Shown here: positions 12,101 through 23,187 of the stretch, in pieces
Position numbering within the stretch: the stretch's first letter is position 1
Layout: each line of letters begins with the position of its first letter
Assembly: GCA_038502055.1 (NCBI GenBank)
Contig: JAXRKN010000039.1
Coordinates: forward strand, 1,054,001 to 1,118,000
From: Tanytarsus gracilentus
Taxonomy: Eukaryota; Arthropoda; Insecta; Diptera; Chironomidae
DNA length: 64,000 bases
Direction: 5' to 3'
Translations under genes and position numbers: made by a program
Notes under the pieces: model-generated
Seen by the model: only the letters and a program-made list of their open reading frames with translations
Databases searched by the model: none
Told to the model about the DNA's origin: nothing

Positions 12101-13171
12101 GTACATGATAGCGCGACATTATGTTTTCGCCCAACCTTCCATGCTTAATTTTTAAATTAACTTATTGGTGACGAGAAAAATTTCTACTGCGCCATAAAAA
12201 ATCCTTTAGAAACACGCAAATGTACACAAGTTACCAAATATCAAGGAAAAGAGTGAATTAAAATTTACTTTCATCGCTGCGTGAGTGGATCCAAGTCCAT
12301 TAAACTTCGGACTTTCGCATCTATTAAACTTTTAATGCTTGAGCTATTAATAGAAACGAATTGTGATAATGTGAAGAAACTGCATAACCTTTGTACAAGA
12401 ATAACCACAAATAAAATCATTAAAAACTATTTTTGCTTTAATATATTTGTCCATGAACTTGAAATGTGACGAAATTCAAATTAAGTAATATGTTGTGTAA
12501 GGCTTAAAATATATTTAAAAAAAAAACATAAAATTAAAATGTTCCATTTAGTCATTCTAAAAATCATTCAAATTCATACTGAGCTCCCTTTCAATAAATC
12601 GTGACCCTCGTAAATTGAGCATTTACAAACAATCGCAAGATCTCTTTATAAGTCGAGTCGAGTCTAATGATTTCAAGGTCTTTGTATCATGTTTTAATTT
12701 TTAATTGCAACAATCGGTTGTGAAATGCGGGAATCATCCGATAATAATTAAGATTAGTTACATTAGGAGACTCTTTTCGCTTTCAATTATCACGCAATAT
12801 TCGGCAGATAATTCTTTTTTGTTCATGCGTCAAAGTGTTTGCGAGTAAACGAGAAAAAAATATTTTCCATTGAAATGTTTCGCTATGTATTTTTCTTTTC
12901 TTTAATTAATGCTTGACTTGTGATTTTATGACTGCGTAATCGCTATTAAACTACAGCAAAAAAAAAATGTGAAATGAGAATTTGAGTGCCCACATGCACT
13001 TTTTTTTGAGCTCCGCTGTTGGGAGTACCAAATTATTGATTTTTTTTCGCAATTATTTTTTCCGTTTAAACAATTTAGCGCACACTTACCAATCGATAGT
13101 TTTGCAGGAAACTCGAGACAACTGCATGAGCTGAGGCAGATACAAAGAACAGCGAGTGTCAATAAATTCAT
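6153..13171 (-). CDS. Unrecognised type I membrane protein, ~1,559 aa, acidic disordered cytoplasmic tail
   Basis: Thirteen exons (minus strand): 13171-13090, 12035-11938, 11855-11832, 11770-11128, 11076-8941, 8882-8677, 8111-7956, 7770-7608, 7545-7432, 7375-7257, 7200-6898, 6844-6758, 6701-6153. They sum to 4,680 nt with all phases matching. Exon 1 encodes a signal peptide (MNLLTLAVLCICLSSCSC). Only about 10-14 residues follow before one membrane helix in exon 2 (GIVLLVLATFGTISLLGACA), which a basic stop-transfer CFRKKK closes. A 24-nt micro-exon (LEQKNRIL) follows. The rest is a very acidic Ser/Asp/Glu/Asn-rich tail with patches that look conserved: YPIFRALATDVTESS, LTTLQDYLFQEIFYTDENG, EEFMYVKGSIDVEKVLSP and TRRRVVFKVQRYHSVYEYPSE. 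RRVVF fits the PP1-docking RVxF pattern. No kinase or other enzyme domain is seen. The role is unknown; a signalling scaffold is a guess. Confidence 0.8.
11077..11127 (-). other. 51-nt intron, in-frame and stop-free (retainable)
   Basis: The minus-strand donor G|GTGAGAT (11127) and acceptor TTTAG (11077) bound a 51-nt segment inside the large exon of the membrane-protein gene. It encodes 17 hydrophobic residues (GEILKLKIILFYLFFNL) with no stop and a length divisible by three. Its composition and splice sites say intron. Because the frame stays open, retention would only insert 17 residues. Confidence 0.6.
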
Positions 13172-13649
13172 TTCCTCCTACATCGAGAGAATTTAATCTT
13201 TTATATTTTTTTTCTTCTTTTGAGTTTTTTTGAATCTCTTGAAAAAAATTCCGATACAATTTACAGCTGTTTCACGATACTTTAAAGCAAACTTTTTGCT
13301 ATTTAGCAATTTGCACTTGGTTAGGACGTGAATGAGTTATTAAATATTGTTGTTGTCTCTGCAATTCTTTTTAAAATTAATAAAAAATTATTGACACTAG
13401 CAGCACAACTTTTGCAATTTCAAACTCAGTTACGAACCCTTTAATGTGCAAGGGGAAAGTAAATATGATTTTTTTAAAAAAAATTTAACCGTTAAAAAAT
13501 AACGAGATGAATGTGAAGGATTTTATTTTTCAGCTCATCTGCGAGCTGAAATTAACATAACCCCCAAGAGATAATATCTTCACATTTATTCATTTGATTG
13601 AGGATTGCGGGCAAAATTTTTATTCACTTAATCCATTATAATGTCTCAA
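13172..13649. other. Intergenic, no gene seen
   Basis: Upstream region of the 13-exon membrane-protein gene and downstream region of the FABP-like gene, both on the minus strand. It is AT-rich. No open frame or RNA gene is supported. Confidence 0.5.
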
Positions 13650-14126
13650 TTAATTTTCATATGAACACCAATGCTTACTCTTTAAACCTCTAAATTCAGT
13701 TTCACCTTTTACTTCATGTTCATGAAACTCTCTAACTATTTTAACGCTCCGATTTACTTCTATTTGATGTTCAATTAAAGTATTTGCGTCAATTTCAAAA
13801 ATATTCCTTATTTTTCGACCGTCCATCGTGTTCTGAGTTTTTTCTTCTCCAGGAATGAATTTTTGCTCCCATGTTTTAACTGGTATGGTTGTGACTAACA
13901 CGTACTCATTTTCACTTATTTTTTTAAGTTCTATAGTTGATGGCATCGCCTTAGCCACTTTTCTTGTGATAAAATTTAGTCCTGATGCAACAAAAATTTC
14001 AAAATTTGATGCAGAATTAAATAAACTTTCATAATTATAATTACCAATTTCTTTAAGATAATCGTCGTAATACTCATCGGATCTGAGAAATTTGTATTTT
14101 CTGTTTAAAAATTCATCTATGGACAT
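13650..14126 (-). CDS. Divergent fatty-acid-binding protein (FABP/CRABP family), single exon
   Basis: The 158-residue open frame has the layout of intracellular lipid-binding proteins. The N-terminal block IDEFLNRKYKFLRSDEYYDDYLKEIG matches the family's FxGxWKLxxSxNFDxYMKxLG. NFITRKVAKAMPSTIELKK matches the helix-turn and strand C. GEEKTQNTMDGRKIRNIFEIDANTLIEHQ matches the central DDRKxKSxxxLDxGKLxxxQ core. SVKIVREF is near the VxRE strand. It is longer than the usual ~130 residues, with an extra ~20 residues after the first helix region, and the last strands are divergent. No intron is needed, whereas insect FABP genes usually have them. The product probably binds fatty acids in the cytosol. 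The ligand is unknown. Confidence 0.75.
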   Translation of the reverse strand: MSIDEFLNRKYKFLRSDEYYDDYLKEIGNYNYESLFNSASNFEIFVASGLNFITRKVAKAMPSTIELKKISENEYVLVTTIPVKTWEQKFIPGEEKTQNTMDGRKIRNIFEIDANTLIEHQIEVNRSVKIVREFHEHEVKGETEFRGLKSKHWCSYEN

Positions 14127-14308
14127 TTTAACTGATTGTTGTACACTGAAATTTAATTTTAAAATTTTTTAATTCGTACCTAACTAGAAAGCGAAAAAAA
14201 TCAGTTGCTGATAAGATAAAGATTTGATATCGAAAGATAAATGATAAGTTATCAATTTCGCTACCTATAATCGTTTTTGATGTCGATGCACTTTTACACT
14301 AGCACTAG

Positions 14309-14432
14309 TATAAAGACATGAATAGACAGAGGAGTAAACAGAAAATTATTGTTATTTTTTGTGCACCTTGAAGACATCAGCAACCATGTCACGACAACGT
14401 TAAAGATAATTTTTAAAGCTTCGAGAATCGGT
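14309..14432 (+). promoter_or_regulatory. Possible distal TATA promoter and non-coding first exon
   Basis: TATAAAG at 14309-14315 is followed ~115 nt later by a strong donor, GAATCG|GTGAGT (14432/14433), with only a 5-codon upstream ORF between. This could be a leader exon of the downstream plus-strand staccato gene, 22.5 kb away. That link is inference only. Confidence 0.25.
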
Positions 14433-17400
14433 GAGTTTCTATTTTCTGCTGTATCCCGCTTTTCCAATTTCCTCCACTTTTATTATTACTATGCACATCT
14501 CGTCTTCTTTTCCTCATCCTCATTTACTTCTTAATATTTTTTTGCCCATTTTGCAAGATTCGTAGACTTGCTGATGCTTGAGAACGTGATGACTTCCTCA
14601 TTGTTTCACTTTTGTTGTTCGAGCACGAAAAGTAGGTGTTGAGTGTCATATTTTTTAGGTGAGCATCATTGGCTCTCAAGGGCTTTTAGGATGATTATTT
14701 TATTTTAAGTCTTTACATAAATAAATTTAATAAAAGAGTCTAAAAATTTAGGCAAAAATAAAAATGGTTGAAAATAAGATCAGGTATTTTTTTTCAAAAA
14801 CGAAAGCTTCTTGGAAGAACTAATTTTATTTCCTCAAAAATATCAAGGAAATTTGGTTACTTAAATATTTGCAAACTCTCTTCAGAATCCATTTCCAAGT
14901 TAAAGCTCAAGTAATACTGAAAGCTTTTATCGATAGAGTACATAAAAAGAAAGAGGGGGCGACGAAGATGGATTTTTTATGTACCCACAATGATGATCTC
15001 AGAGAGAGAATAAGGAAGTCTGTGAGTGAACGTACATGAAAGTGATTTAAAATAAGAGATTGCATAATGCGGAATAAGGTGCGAAGAAATCTCGCACATT
15101 TTTAACCTTCAACCCTCCTTCCGACAACAGTGTATGTCATCATCGTGACTTTATCTGTCGAGCGTGCACACACATTTGAATGAATTTTTATGAATTTCCG
15201 TCACATAATGATGATAAATGTGAGAAACTTTCGACAATATTTGTCAGATTTTCGTTTCAACTCTGAAAGCTTTGCTTAGTTCTATTACCAGTCTTATTAA
15301 ACTCTGCAAAACTATTTCAACTGTATTTCACATTTTTTGCCTTACTTTGAGATTTTAACATTACCTAATAAAAAGAATTTTAAATGTGAAATTTAATTTT
15401 TAGTCCAAGCTTTTAACGTGAATGTGAATTATAATTTTATTTTTTGCAGCTTTCATAAAAATTTAAAGTAACCATAAATATTCATATGCGATGTATCTGC
15501 AGATAAATTGTGTCATTTTTGTCTGCCTCAACATATGTTTACATGTCACATCTCGCTTATATTTTTGCGAATTTAGGAGTGGGGATAATATCGATTTAAG
15601 CGGTTCACCTCGATCAAAATTCAACATACAAAATCTCATGAGGTTGATGAAGTAATATAGCTTCTTGTAAAGAATTAATTTTTCAGGAAGACTTTGAAAA
15701 CTTTATCCAAAAATATCTTTAAACATTTTATGAAATACTTAAAATTAAATATTTCGGCGACATAATTTTGCCTCTAATATTTTCACCCTTGTTTCTATTT
15801 CAATACAAAATTCAATTGTTTTACAATTCAAGAGAAAAACTCTCAAACCCCTTTATTTATTTCCGGCATCATCAGGGCGAGGAGAACAACTTCCTTTTTG
15901 TGACAGCAAAAATGTAAAATAATTTTTTCATGCTCCACGTGCCATAACTGTTTTTTCTTACACCTCGATTCTCTTTCGTGTGCATAGTGATCTCAACATC
16001 AGAGATAATACAGCGCGATGTGAGAAAATTGAATTTTATCCTTTTTCTTCTTAATAACACACTTGACGGATTTTTGATTCATGTGTGGCGCAATTTAGCA
16101 AAGTGCTCAAAGAAAATGAGAAATCATAAACGTTTTATACACAATTTCCCCATATATGCCTTGAGTCTGTTGACTTTTCTCATTCTATCTCATGTATGTG
16201 CGCTTATAGACTTGTCAATTGTCATTCTCTCTTTTGAATTATCTTTTGAGCGATATGCATACAGTTATTGTATGTTTTGCTTGCACGTTCGAGCGAATTG
16301 CACGTTCCAATGACTTTAAATAGGGTTTTGAGGACTTACATATGTGAGAGTTTGAGCTGTTCTTTTTTCTTTTTTTTTTCACCTCTCCATGATAAGAACA
16401 GAAAATTATATCGTGTTATTTTTAAGAATGCTCTTCTTCCTGAGAACGTGAAAAATTTAAAAGCTCAATTTTGTTGTTCATTTTCATTCTAAGGAAAGTT
16501 CCAAACAGATGGTACAACATGATTTTCAAAGAACCATAAAATTTCGACTCTGACAAATTTTTTTAAAAATGTTGTTATATTGCAACTTCCTGTTTAGCAA
16601 ATTTGAATCAATAATTGGAAGATGAAAATTAAAATATTTGATGTGATTCCCTCTGAATGCAATGCAGAATAAAATTATTTAAACAATGATTAAAAAGCGA
16701 TATAAAAAATATTTCAATTGAATGGACAGAAGTTTAATATTAAAAGTTAGAAATTTTATTCTTTAAAGAACTCTTCCTCAATCAACGTCAATCTAGCAGC
16801 GGATTTATATGTCTTCCTTCATCAGTTTGGAATGAAAGTTTAGAATTTGAGTACAAGATAATAGAAAGAAAACCCGAAGCTTCTTTCTTATCAGAGCAGT
16901 TAATTTAAAATTTTTAAGCTAAAATTAAACCTTACTTTTTGTTGTGCATGTGATACATAAAAGTCCATTTTCCGTAAAATATTTACAAAGTTGAAATTTT
17001 CAATTTAGTTTTTCAATTCTATTTACTTCCTGTCATATTTGAAAACTTTTCCATTCCTTATCCCTCAAGATCCTTCAACCTTACTCGTAAATCGTAAATC
17101 TTCAACTATAATTGGATTTTCTCTCTCTATCTCTTCCTTTTTAGAGAGGAATTAAAAATCGGACACAATGTAAAGGATGAAATGTTCACCTTACATTCGA
17201 AAGAAGGCACGTTTTAGTTAAAAGTCATCCGATATGTTTTGTCATTTATTGCTTTTTTCTATTCAAACAAAAAATAAGTTAAAAGCACAGCAAAAATTGC
17301 CCATGTGTCGCATCGAAACTATAAAGTTATCAACATTTGTTTATTGCCCTCCTCCATCATCTTGAATTCCTTTGTTCACCAACTAGTTGTTGCTATAGTA

Positions 17401-17612
17401 AGCAAAAAATTGAGTGAATAACGAAAGTAGCAACAGATTGTTCTCGTACATTAGATGTGCTAAAAATAGAGATGAGCAAACATATAGTGAACATTATACG
17501 CCATTATTTGAGTTAGCAGAATGAGATAGCAGGAAATAGATCAAGACTGAAACACTCAAAGTGTTAAATTTTAATGGATAAAAAGAAAAAAATGTTTCAA
17601 AACCCACACGTG
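14433..17612. other. Non-coding AT-rich stretch
   Basis: Several short open frames exist but look like chance in AT-rich DNA: no domain, no splice pairing, and Phe/Ile/Lys-rich content. It may be the start of the long first intron of the staccato gene. Nothing else can be supported. Confidence 0.4.
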
Positions 17613-17621
17613 GGTGTTGCC

Positions 17622-18566
17622 GCGTAACCCACTTGTAACAAATCAGTGTTTGAAAATCATGTGCATAAAAAATGAGTTTAAGTCAATCCGGACACTTTGG
17701 CTGTCCGTGGCAGTCCTGTTCGACCATTCCTCAAAAATCGTCTATGTCATTAGATTCCTGGTCCAATTACGAGTTCAACGATACCCATGAAGTCATAGTT
17801 CTGAAAAATGGACATTTTGGCTGTTCGTGGCACTACTGGCCGGCCTTGATTAGCGTTTATCAAAAATCATCTATGTCAATAGATTCCTGGTCCAATCACG
17901 AGTTCAACGATACCCATGAAGCCATAGTTCTGAAAAATGGACATTATGGCTGTCCGTGGCACTACTGGCCGTCCATGATGGACATTCATCAAAAATCATC
18001 AATTCCATTCGATTCCTGGTCCAATTACGAGTTCAACGAGATACATGAAGCCATAGTTCTGAAAAATGGACATTTTGGCTGTCCGTGGCACTGCTGGCCG
18101 GCCATGATGGACATTCCTCAAAAATCATCTATATCAATCGATTCCTGGTCCAATCACGAGTTCAACGATACCCATGAAGCCATAGTTCTGAAAAATGGAC
18201 ATTTTGGCTGTCTGTGGCACGACCATAGGTCACGACTCGAAAAATCATGTATGTCAATCGATTCCTGGTCAAGTTACGAATCAATGCCAATCGATTCCTG
18301 GTCCAATCACGAGTTCAACGATACCCATGAAGCCATATAAGAGAAAATTTGTATGAAAAATGCACGTTATGGCCGTCCATGGCACGACCATAGGTCATGA
18401 CTCAAAAAATAGTCAGTGCCTGCACATATAGACCCTAAGAGCTACCATCTGGCGAAAACTAGAAGTCTCTAGCTGGTCCAGGGACCGAGATCTCGCTTGT
18501 GCAGACGGACGGACGGACGGACGGAATCACGAGCATATAAGCGTTACACCACTTTGTGGGTTACGC
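17622..18566. mobile_element. Non-autonomous element with internal 129-bp tandem repeats
   Basis: Matching terminal inverted repeats, GCGTAACCCAC (17622-17632) and GTGGGTTACGC (18556-18566), bound about 945 bp. Inside are roughly five tandem units spaced exactly 129 bp, as judged from the ATTTTGGCTG landmark at 17820, 17949, 18078 and 18207. After the array comes a unique part ending in an ACGG tetranucleotide run (18504-18525). No transposase frame is present. A target duplication is not obvious, so the exact ends are uncertain. Confidence 0.7.
17690..18404 (+). repeat. Tandem array, 129-bp unit (copy A)
   Basis: The units share the landmarks GATTCCTGGTCCAAT, GAGTTCAACGA, CATGAAGCCATA and CTGAAAAATGGACAT. 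The first interval is 120 bp and the next three are 129 bp. The array ends in a degenerate part-unit, then GAGAAAATTTGTATGAAAAA, a junction also found at the end of the array at 32.5-33.0 kb. One frame stays open for 222 codons (17672-18340). See findings. Confidence 0.9.
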
Positions 18567-21500
18567 TAAAAATCAATAATGGAATAAATATTAAATGACG
18601 TAAAAAGAGAGTGAAATTTTCAATTCCTCAAGTGCCCGAAAATTGAATAATTTCTACTTTGTTCATCTCAAGGCTAGTCATTTTGATTCACGAAGAGCTT
18701 TTCATCAACAAAATTGATCTCTTCCTTCTTTTTATTACTCTTTCGATTTTATTCAGTAGAGTGAATTCTTCATCGATATCGAATTCAATTTGTTTCTCGT
18801 TGAGAAATTAAATATCCATGCTTAACAGATTCGCTTCCGATTTGAAACGATGATTTACATCAGAAAATTTTGCACGACATAAAATAGAGACAACTTAAAT
18901 ATTTCCAAAAAATCATATTACAATAAACATTTTTAGCTCTATACCAAATTTACATTTGCTCTCTAACAATGCAATGGAGGCTGTTTATGAGGGTGGAAAA
19001 AGTCGGCTTTTATGGATTTCCTCTCTAAAAAATTACTTCAGTGAATGAAAAATGTCAAATTTTTCTCTTCTCTAATCACGGATTGACTACAGCAGGTTTT
19101 AAGTATACTTCTATCAAATTATTTTTCTTGCCTTACCCCAAAAAAACATCGGAAAGGAATTGAATTTTATTTTTCTCCGGTTCAAAGCAGAAATCTGCTT
19201 TTAAACCTTCATAAAATTTAAGTCAATCTTTCATTTCAACTATAACTGGAAGAGTCGTTTGTTTGGGTAAAGGGTTACGAGATTGAAAAGCAAGTTCAAA
19301 GTGGATACAAAAGTTTTTACAGTCTTTTATATTTTTATTTTCAAAGCTTTTGTCATTCTTAGAGAAAAGGAGACAAAAGATTTTTTTACTTGCGTCGCTC
19401 ATGGTTTCTTTTACTCTGTCTCTTTACCTTCAATACAGAGAATGTTGTAGTGATGGACAAAATAATCAAGAGAGGGCAAACTTCAAGCATAATAAAACGA
19501 AGATAAAAATGATATTTTAAAAATCACAGAGCATTATCCCTTAGAGAATTTGAAGAAATAGAATTTTGCAGTTTGATATTAAGTATGAACAAAGTCAAGG
19601 TCAATCCATCTTTTCACATACAAATTAAATTTATTTATTTATGGAGGTTTCAACCCTCATTTTTTAACCTTCAATTAAAATTTGCATGCAATTTTCCATT
19701 CGATCTCACATTCAGCCATTTTTCTGCTCATTTTGTTTCTAACTATTCCATGAATCATCAACTATATGCCAGTAATTTTAAACATCAAATCATTATTTAG
19801 CGTTTAACAATTCATTGCCTGAAAAATTACAAACAATATTTTAGAATAAATTAATAGCCGGCTATTAATAACCGTGAACCTTTTTCAAGCTTTTTTTTCT
19901 GATATAAATTTGAATCACAATCTGGCACGTGTTGCAAAAATCGAGTCTCGTTCAATGAGCCATTCATTCAGGCTGAATTAATTTTCACAGCTGTGCGACA
20001 TTAAACGTGCCCGAACTTCCTTTTGTTCATTTCAGTTGCTTTTATAATCGATCTTATGATTGATAGAAGCAATAATAATAAATAATTTTAAAATAATATA
20101 TTAAAATTAATGAATTAAATAACTGCAATAAATCTCTTCTTACAATTCTTCGAGTTAGGGAAAATTTTTATTGGAGATCAATGGTCAAAAGGGCATAAAC
20201 GTCTTATGAATGTAACTTTAAATAAAAAGACACCCACAAGAAAAAGAAGAAAATTGATGGGCAATCATGAAAAAATAGCTCAGAAGTGTTGGGAGCACGT
20301 GCATGAGAAAAAATATGTTATCTCCATCCATTGATGCTGATGATGGTAATAAAAATATTTTTTTCTCTTCCCACCTAGAAAAAAAACTTGCAAGCAACAT
20401 CCCGGAGCAAAGCAGATTTATGAGAAGGACGTAAAATAAAATTCCGAAGCGTTTTCATGTTTACACGTGGCGTCAAAAAAGAAAGAAATAAAATTATTTG
20501 ATTGAAAATTTATCTTCAACACTGTACGAGTTAGTGCTTGCGAAAATTTCCCTAGCTTTTTGAATTTTTCTTCTCGCTATTGTTGTCGAGAAATTTTTAT
20601 GGTTTACTGATGATATCTCGAAACCATATTATTTGTATTCAGTCACTCAAAAAGGAATCAATTCTAATTCAACATGTTTTTCCGAAAGAATCGTTGATGA
20701 ATTTCAATAAAGTGCTTAATGTTGTGTGGAAATGTAAAGACTGAGATTGCTTTGTGAGTCAACAAATGTATAAAATCTCTTTATGACTATGAAAAATTAT
20801 TTAATGCCCAAGAATTTAAGTTATGAACATATTCCACAGAAGTAATGCAAAATATCAACAGTGAAATTTATTTTTTTTCATACGAAATTCTTTTCCCGTT
20901 AAAAATAAAATCTTTTGGAAAGTAAATTTGAGATGTGAATAAATAATAAAAAAAATCGCATTCCAATAATTTCTTTCTTTCCTTTTCGGGAATAAATTTT
21001 ATTTTTTTTACGCTTCAATGTTTGCGTAAGGATAAAAAGTGAGAGGAGAAGGTTGAAAGAAGGGGATGAACTTCTGAATGGTGTAATTGAATTGAGCCAA
21101 AAAAGGTTCAATTTTTTTTTTCACTTCCCGTCACATGCTTCTGAAATGTGATCTTGAAAATTTGAAGACGATATGAAGAAGATTACATTTCGTTCATAAA
21201 ATATCGAATTTATGTTTTTTCATTGAGCTTTTAAATAAGACTTCGACTAAAACTTAAAACTTCTTCTTTCTTTTCCGACCAATAAATTTTAATAAAAATA
21301 TCAAGGAAATGCAATTAAAACAGAAAGAAGAAAAACTTTTGCAATTTATTGAATGAAACAAATGGTTTAAATGAGTGAGGATGAAGCCGTCAGAAGCACT
21401 TAATGCAGGTTGTTTTAAAAATTTACGGAGTTCTTTGTGGAAGATGAAAGATGGAAAAACTTTTAGATGCGGTCTTCTTTTTCAGTTTGGATGCGTAACA

Positions 21501-23187
21501 GTTTTTGATCCCTCAAGCTTATGCATTTTTAAGAGTTCAAATTTCTATAATATTACTTATAAAACTGCCAATAACTTATACCACCTCTGTATCGGATTAT
21601 GCAAAATTTCAGCATCACTTCATTCACCCACCCGTCATGAGCAATATTGAGGATTAAAATTTAATTCAATTATAAGTTTCTAATTCAATAAAGCTCACAT
21701 AGAAAGCACACTGTATGTGTATGCAATCAAAACCAGATAAACTTTTTCATCTATTGTGTTTAATACAAATTAAAGAGGCAAAAAGAATAAAGTGAAAATC
21801 GTGCCTCTTTATTTCTACATTCTCATCGCATGGACTTATCACGAATTCTCATAAATCCAATGTTCTTCCATAAAATCACAATCAATACTTTTTTTTCGAG
21901 GCGATGCTGTTGCTGGTGGAGGAAAAAATTGCTATGAATTAATCAAAGGATCAGCATGAGAGCGAGTCATGAATAGAGCGACGAAATGAGCACTTTCATG
22001 GTTATTAATCATTTCCTATGGCATTTTGGCATTCTATTGCGTTTCAAGGATTCTTTTTCTTTTCCTATACCAATAAATCTCGGATACATAAAAATACTCA
22101 AAGTAATTCAAGTTGTGACCTTTTTTACGTGCTCTCGAAAATCCCTGGACATGTGAGCATATTAGAGAAAAAATAAGTCAGAGCACGTGGGTGAGCAAAA
22201 GAAATCAATGACTTCCACTTTCGACTGAAGATGATGATGCCTCGAGTATGAGTATGTGTAAAAGTCTTCTTTTATGACACTCACTTGAAATGCTTTGTGC
22301 CTTTGTCTATTTGAGAGTGGATGATGGAGCGACCCCTAGAGAATGAGATTTGTAATCATTGACGATTGTTTTGAGTGCTTGAAGGCAAAAGTAACAGGAA
22401 AAGAGCGAAGGGTAAACAGACAAAATGCGATAATGTCGATGAAGAGGAAAAACAATGAATATTCTGATTTTCTCTCCGATATTTTACTATATACTCGATT
22501 TACTATCAGGAGTAACATGATTAGAATATTTTAAATCGCAGTTGTTCTAATTTTTTGACTTCCTTTAAAAGTCATTGAAAATCATTCTATAAATTTTTGT
22601 CATTTAACAGTATCTACTTCATAAAGAACAATATCGATGTTCTTCTCGATACTTGACATACATCACCCATTCCAGAGCACTGGTTGATGATGTAAGAAAG
22701 TTGTCTCAAGAGAAAGAAATAGTGTCGGGTGAGTGTATAATGAAGATTGAATGATGAAAGAGTCCTTAATTAAGAGGAACAACTTTTTTAATTGGAATAC
22801 TTGCATATACTCAGTTAAGTGGACATAACCATTGACTTGTCTATTCTGCAATGGATACTAAAAAAATTCAAGCACGTGATGCTAATTATTAAAATTTTTA
22901 GTCCACGATTTTGCATACGTGAGAAAATTTTGTAATTTTTTACATGTTTTATGCACTTTGAATTTAGGAACTGAGTAAAAAATATCCTTTTGGCCATATA
23001 AGGATAATACAACACTCTTAACCTTTTTGACTCTAATTAATGACCTTTCATGTGTAAGTTTACTAACTCACTTCTTGGAACTTTTTCTATTGCCTCTTCG
23101 TGCATTAACATAATAATGAACATTACCATAGTAAAGATCGAAAAGTTCTATATTTAAAATAAGAACTTGGTTTTAATGGTCAATACT
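18567..23187. other. Non-coding AT-rich stretch
   Basis: No supported gene. Short open frames (for example 21375-21650 and 19573-19800) have no recognisable motif. The stretch is probably intronic to staccato or intergenic. Confidence 0.4.

Noticed and set aside
6153..13171. Lemur tyrosine kinase (LMTK) ortholog
   Set aside because: The signal peptide, helix and PP1 motif fit, but no kinase domain lies between the helix and the tail, and the introns there are too short to hide one.
17690..18404. CRISPR-like array
   Set aside because: Units are contiguous 129-bp tandem copies with no spacers, in an insect genome, inside a TIR-bounded element.
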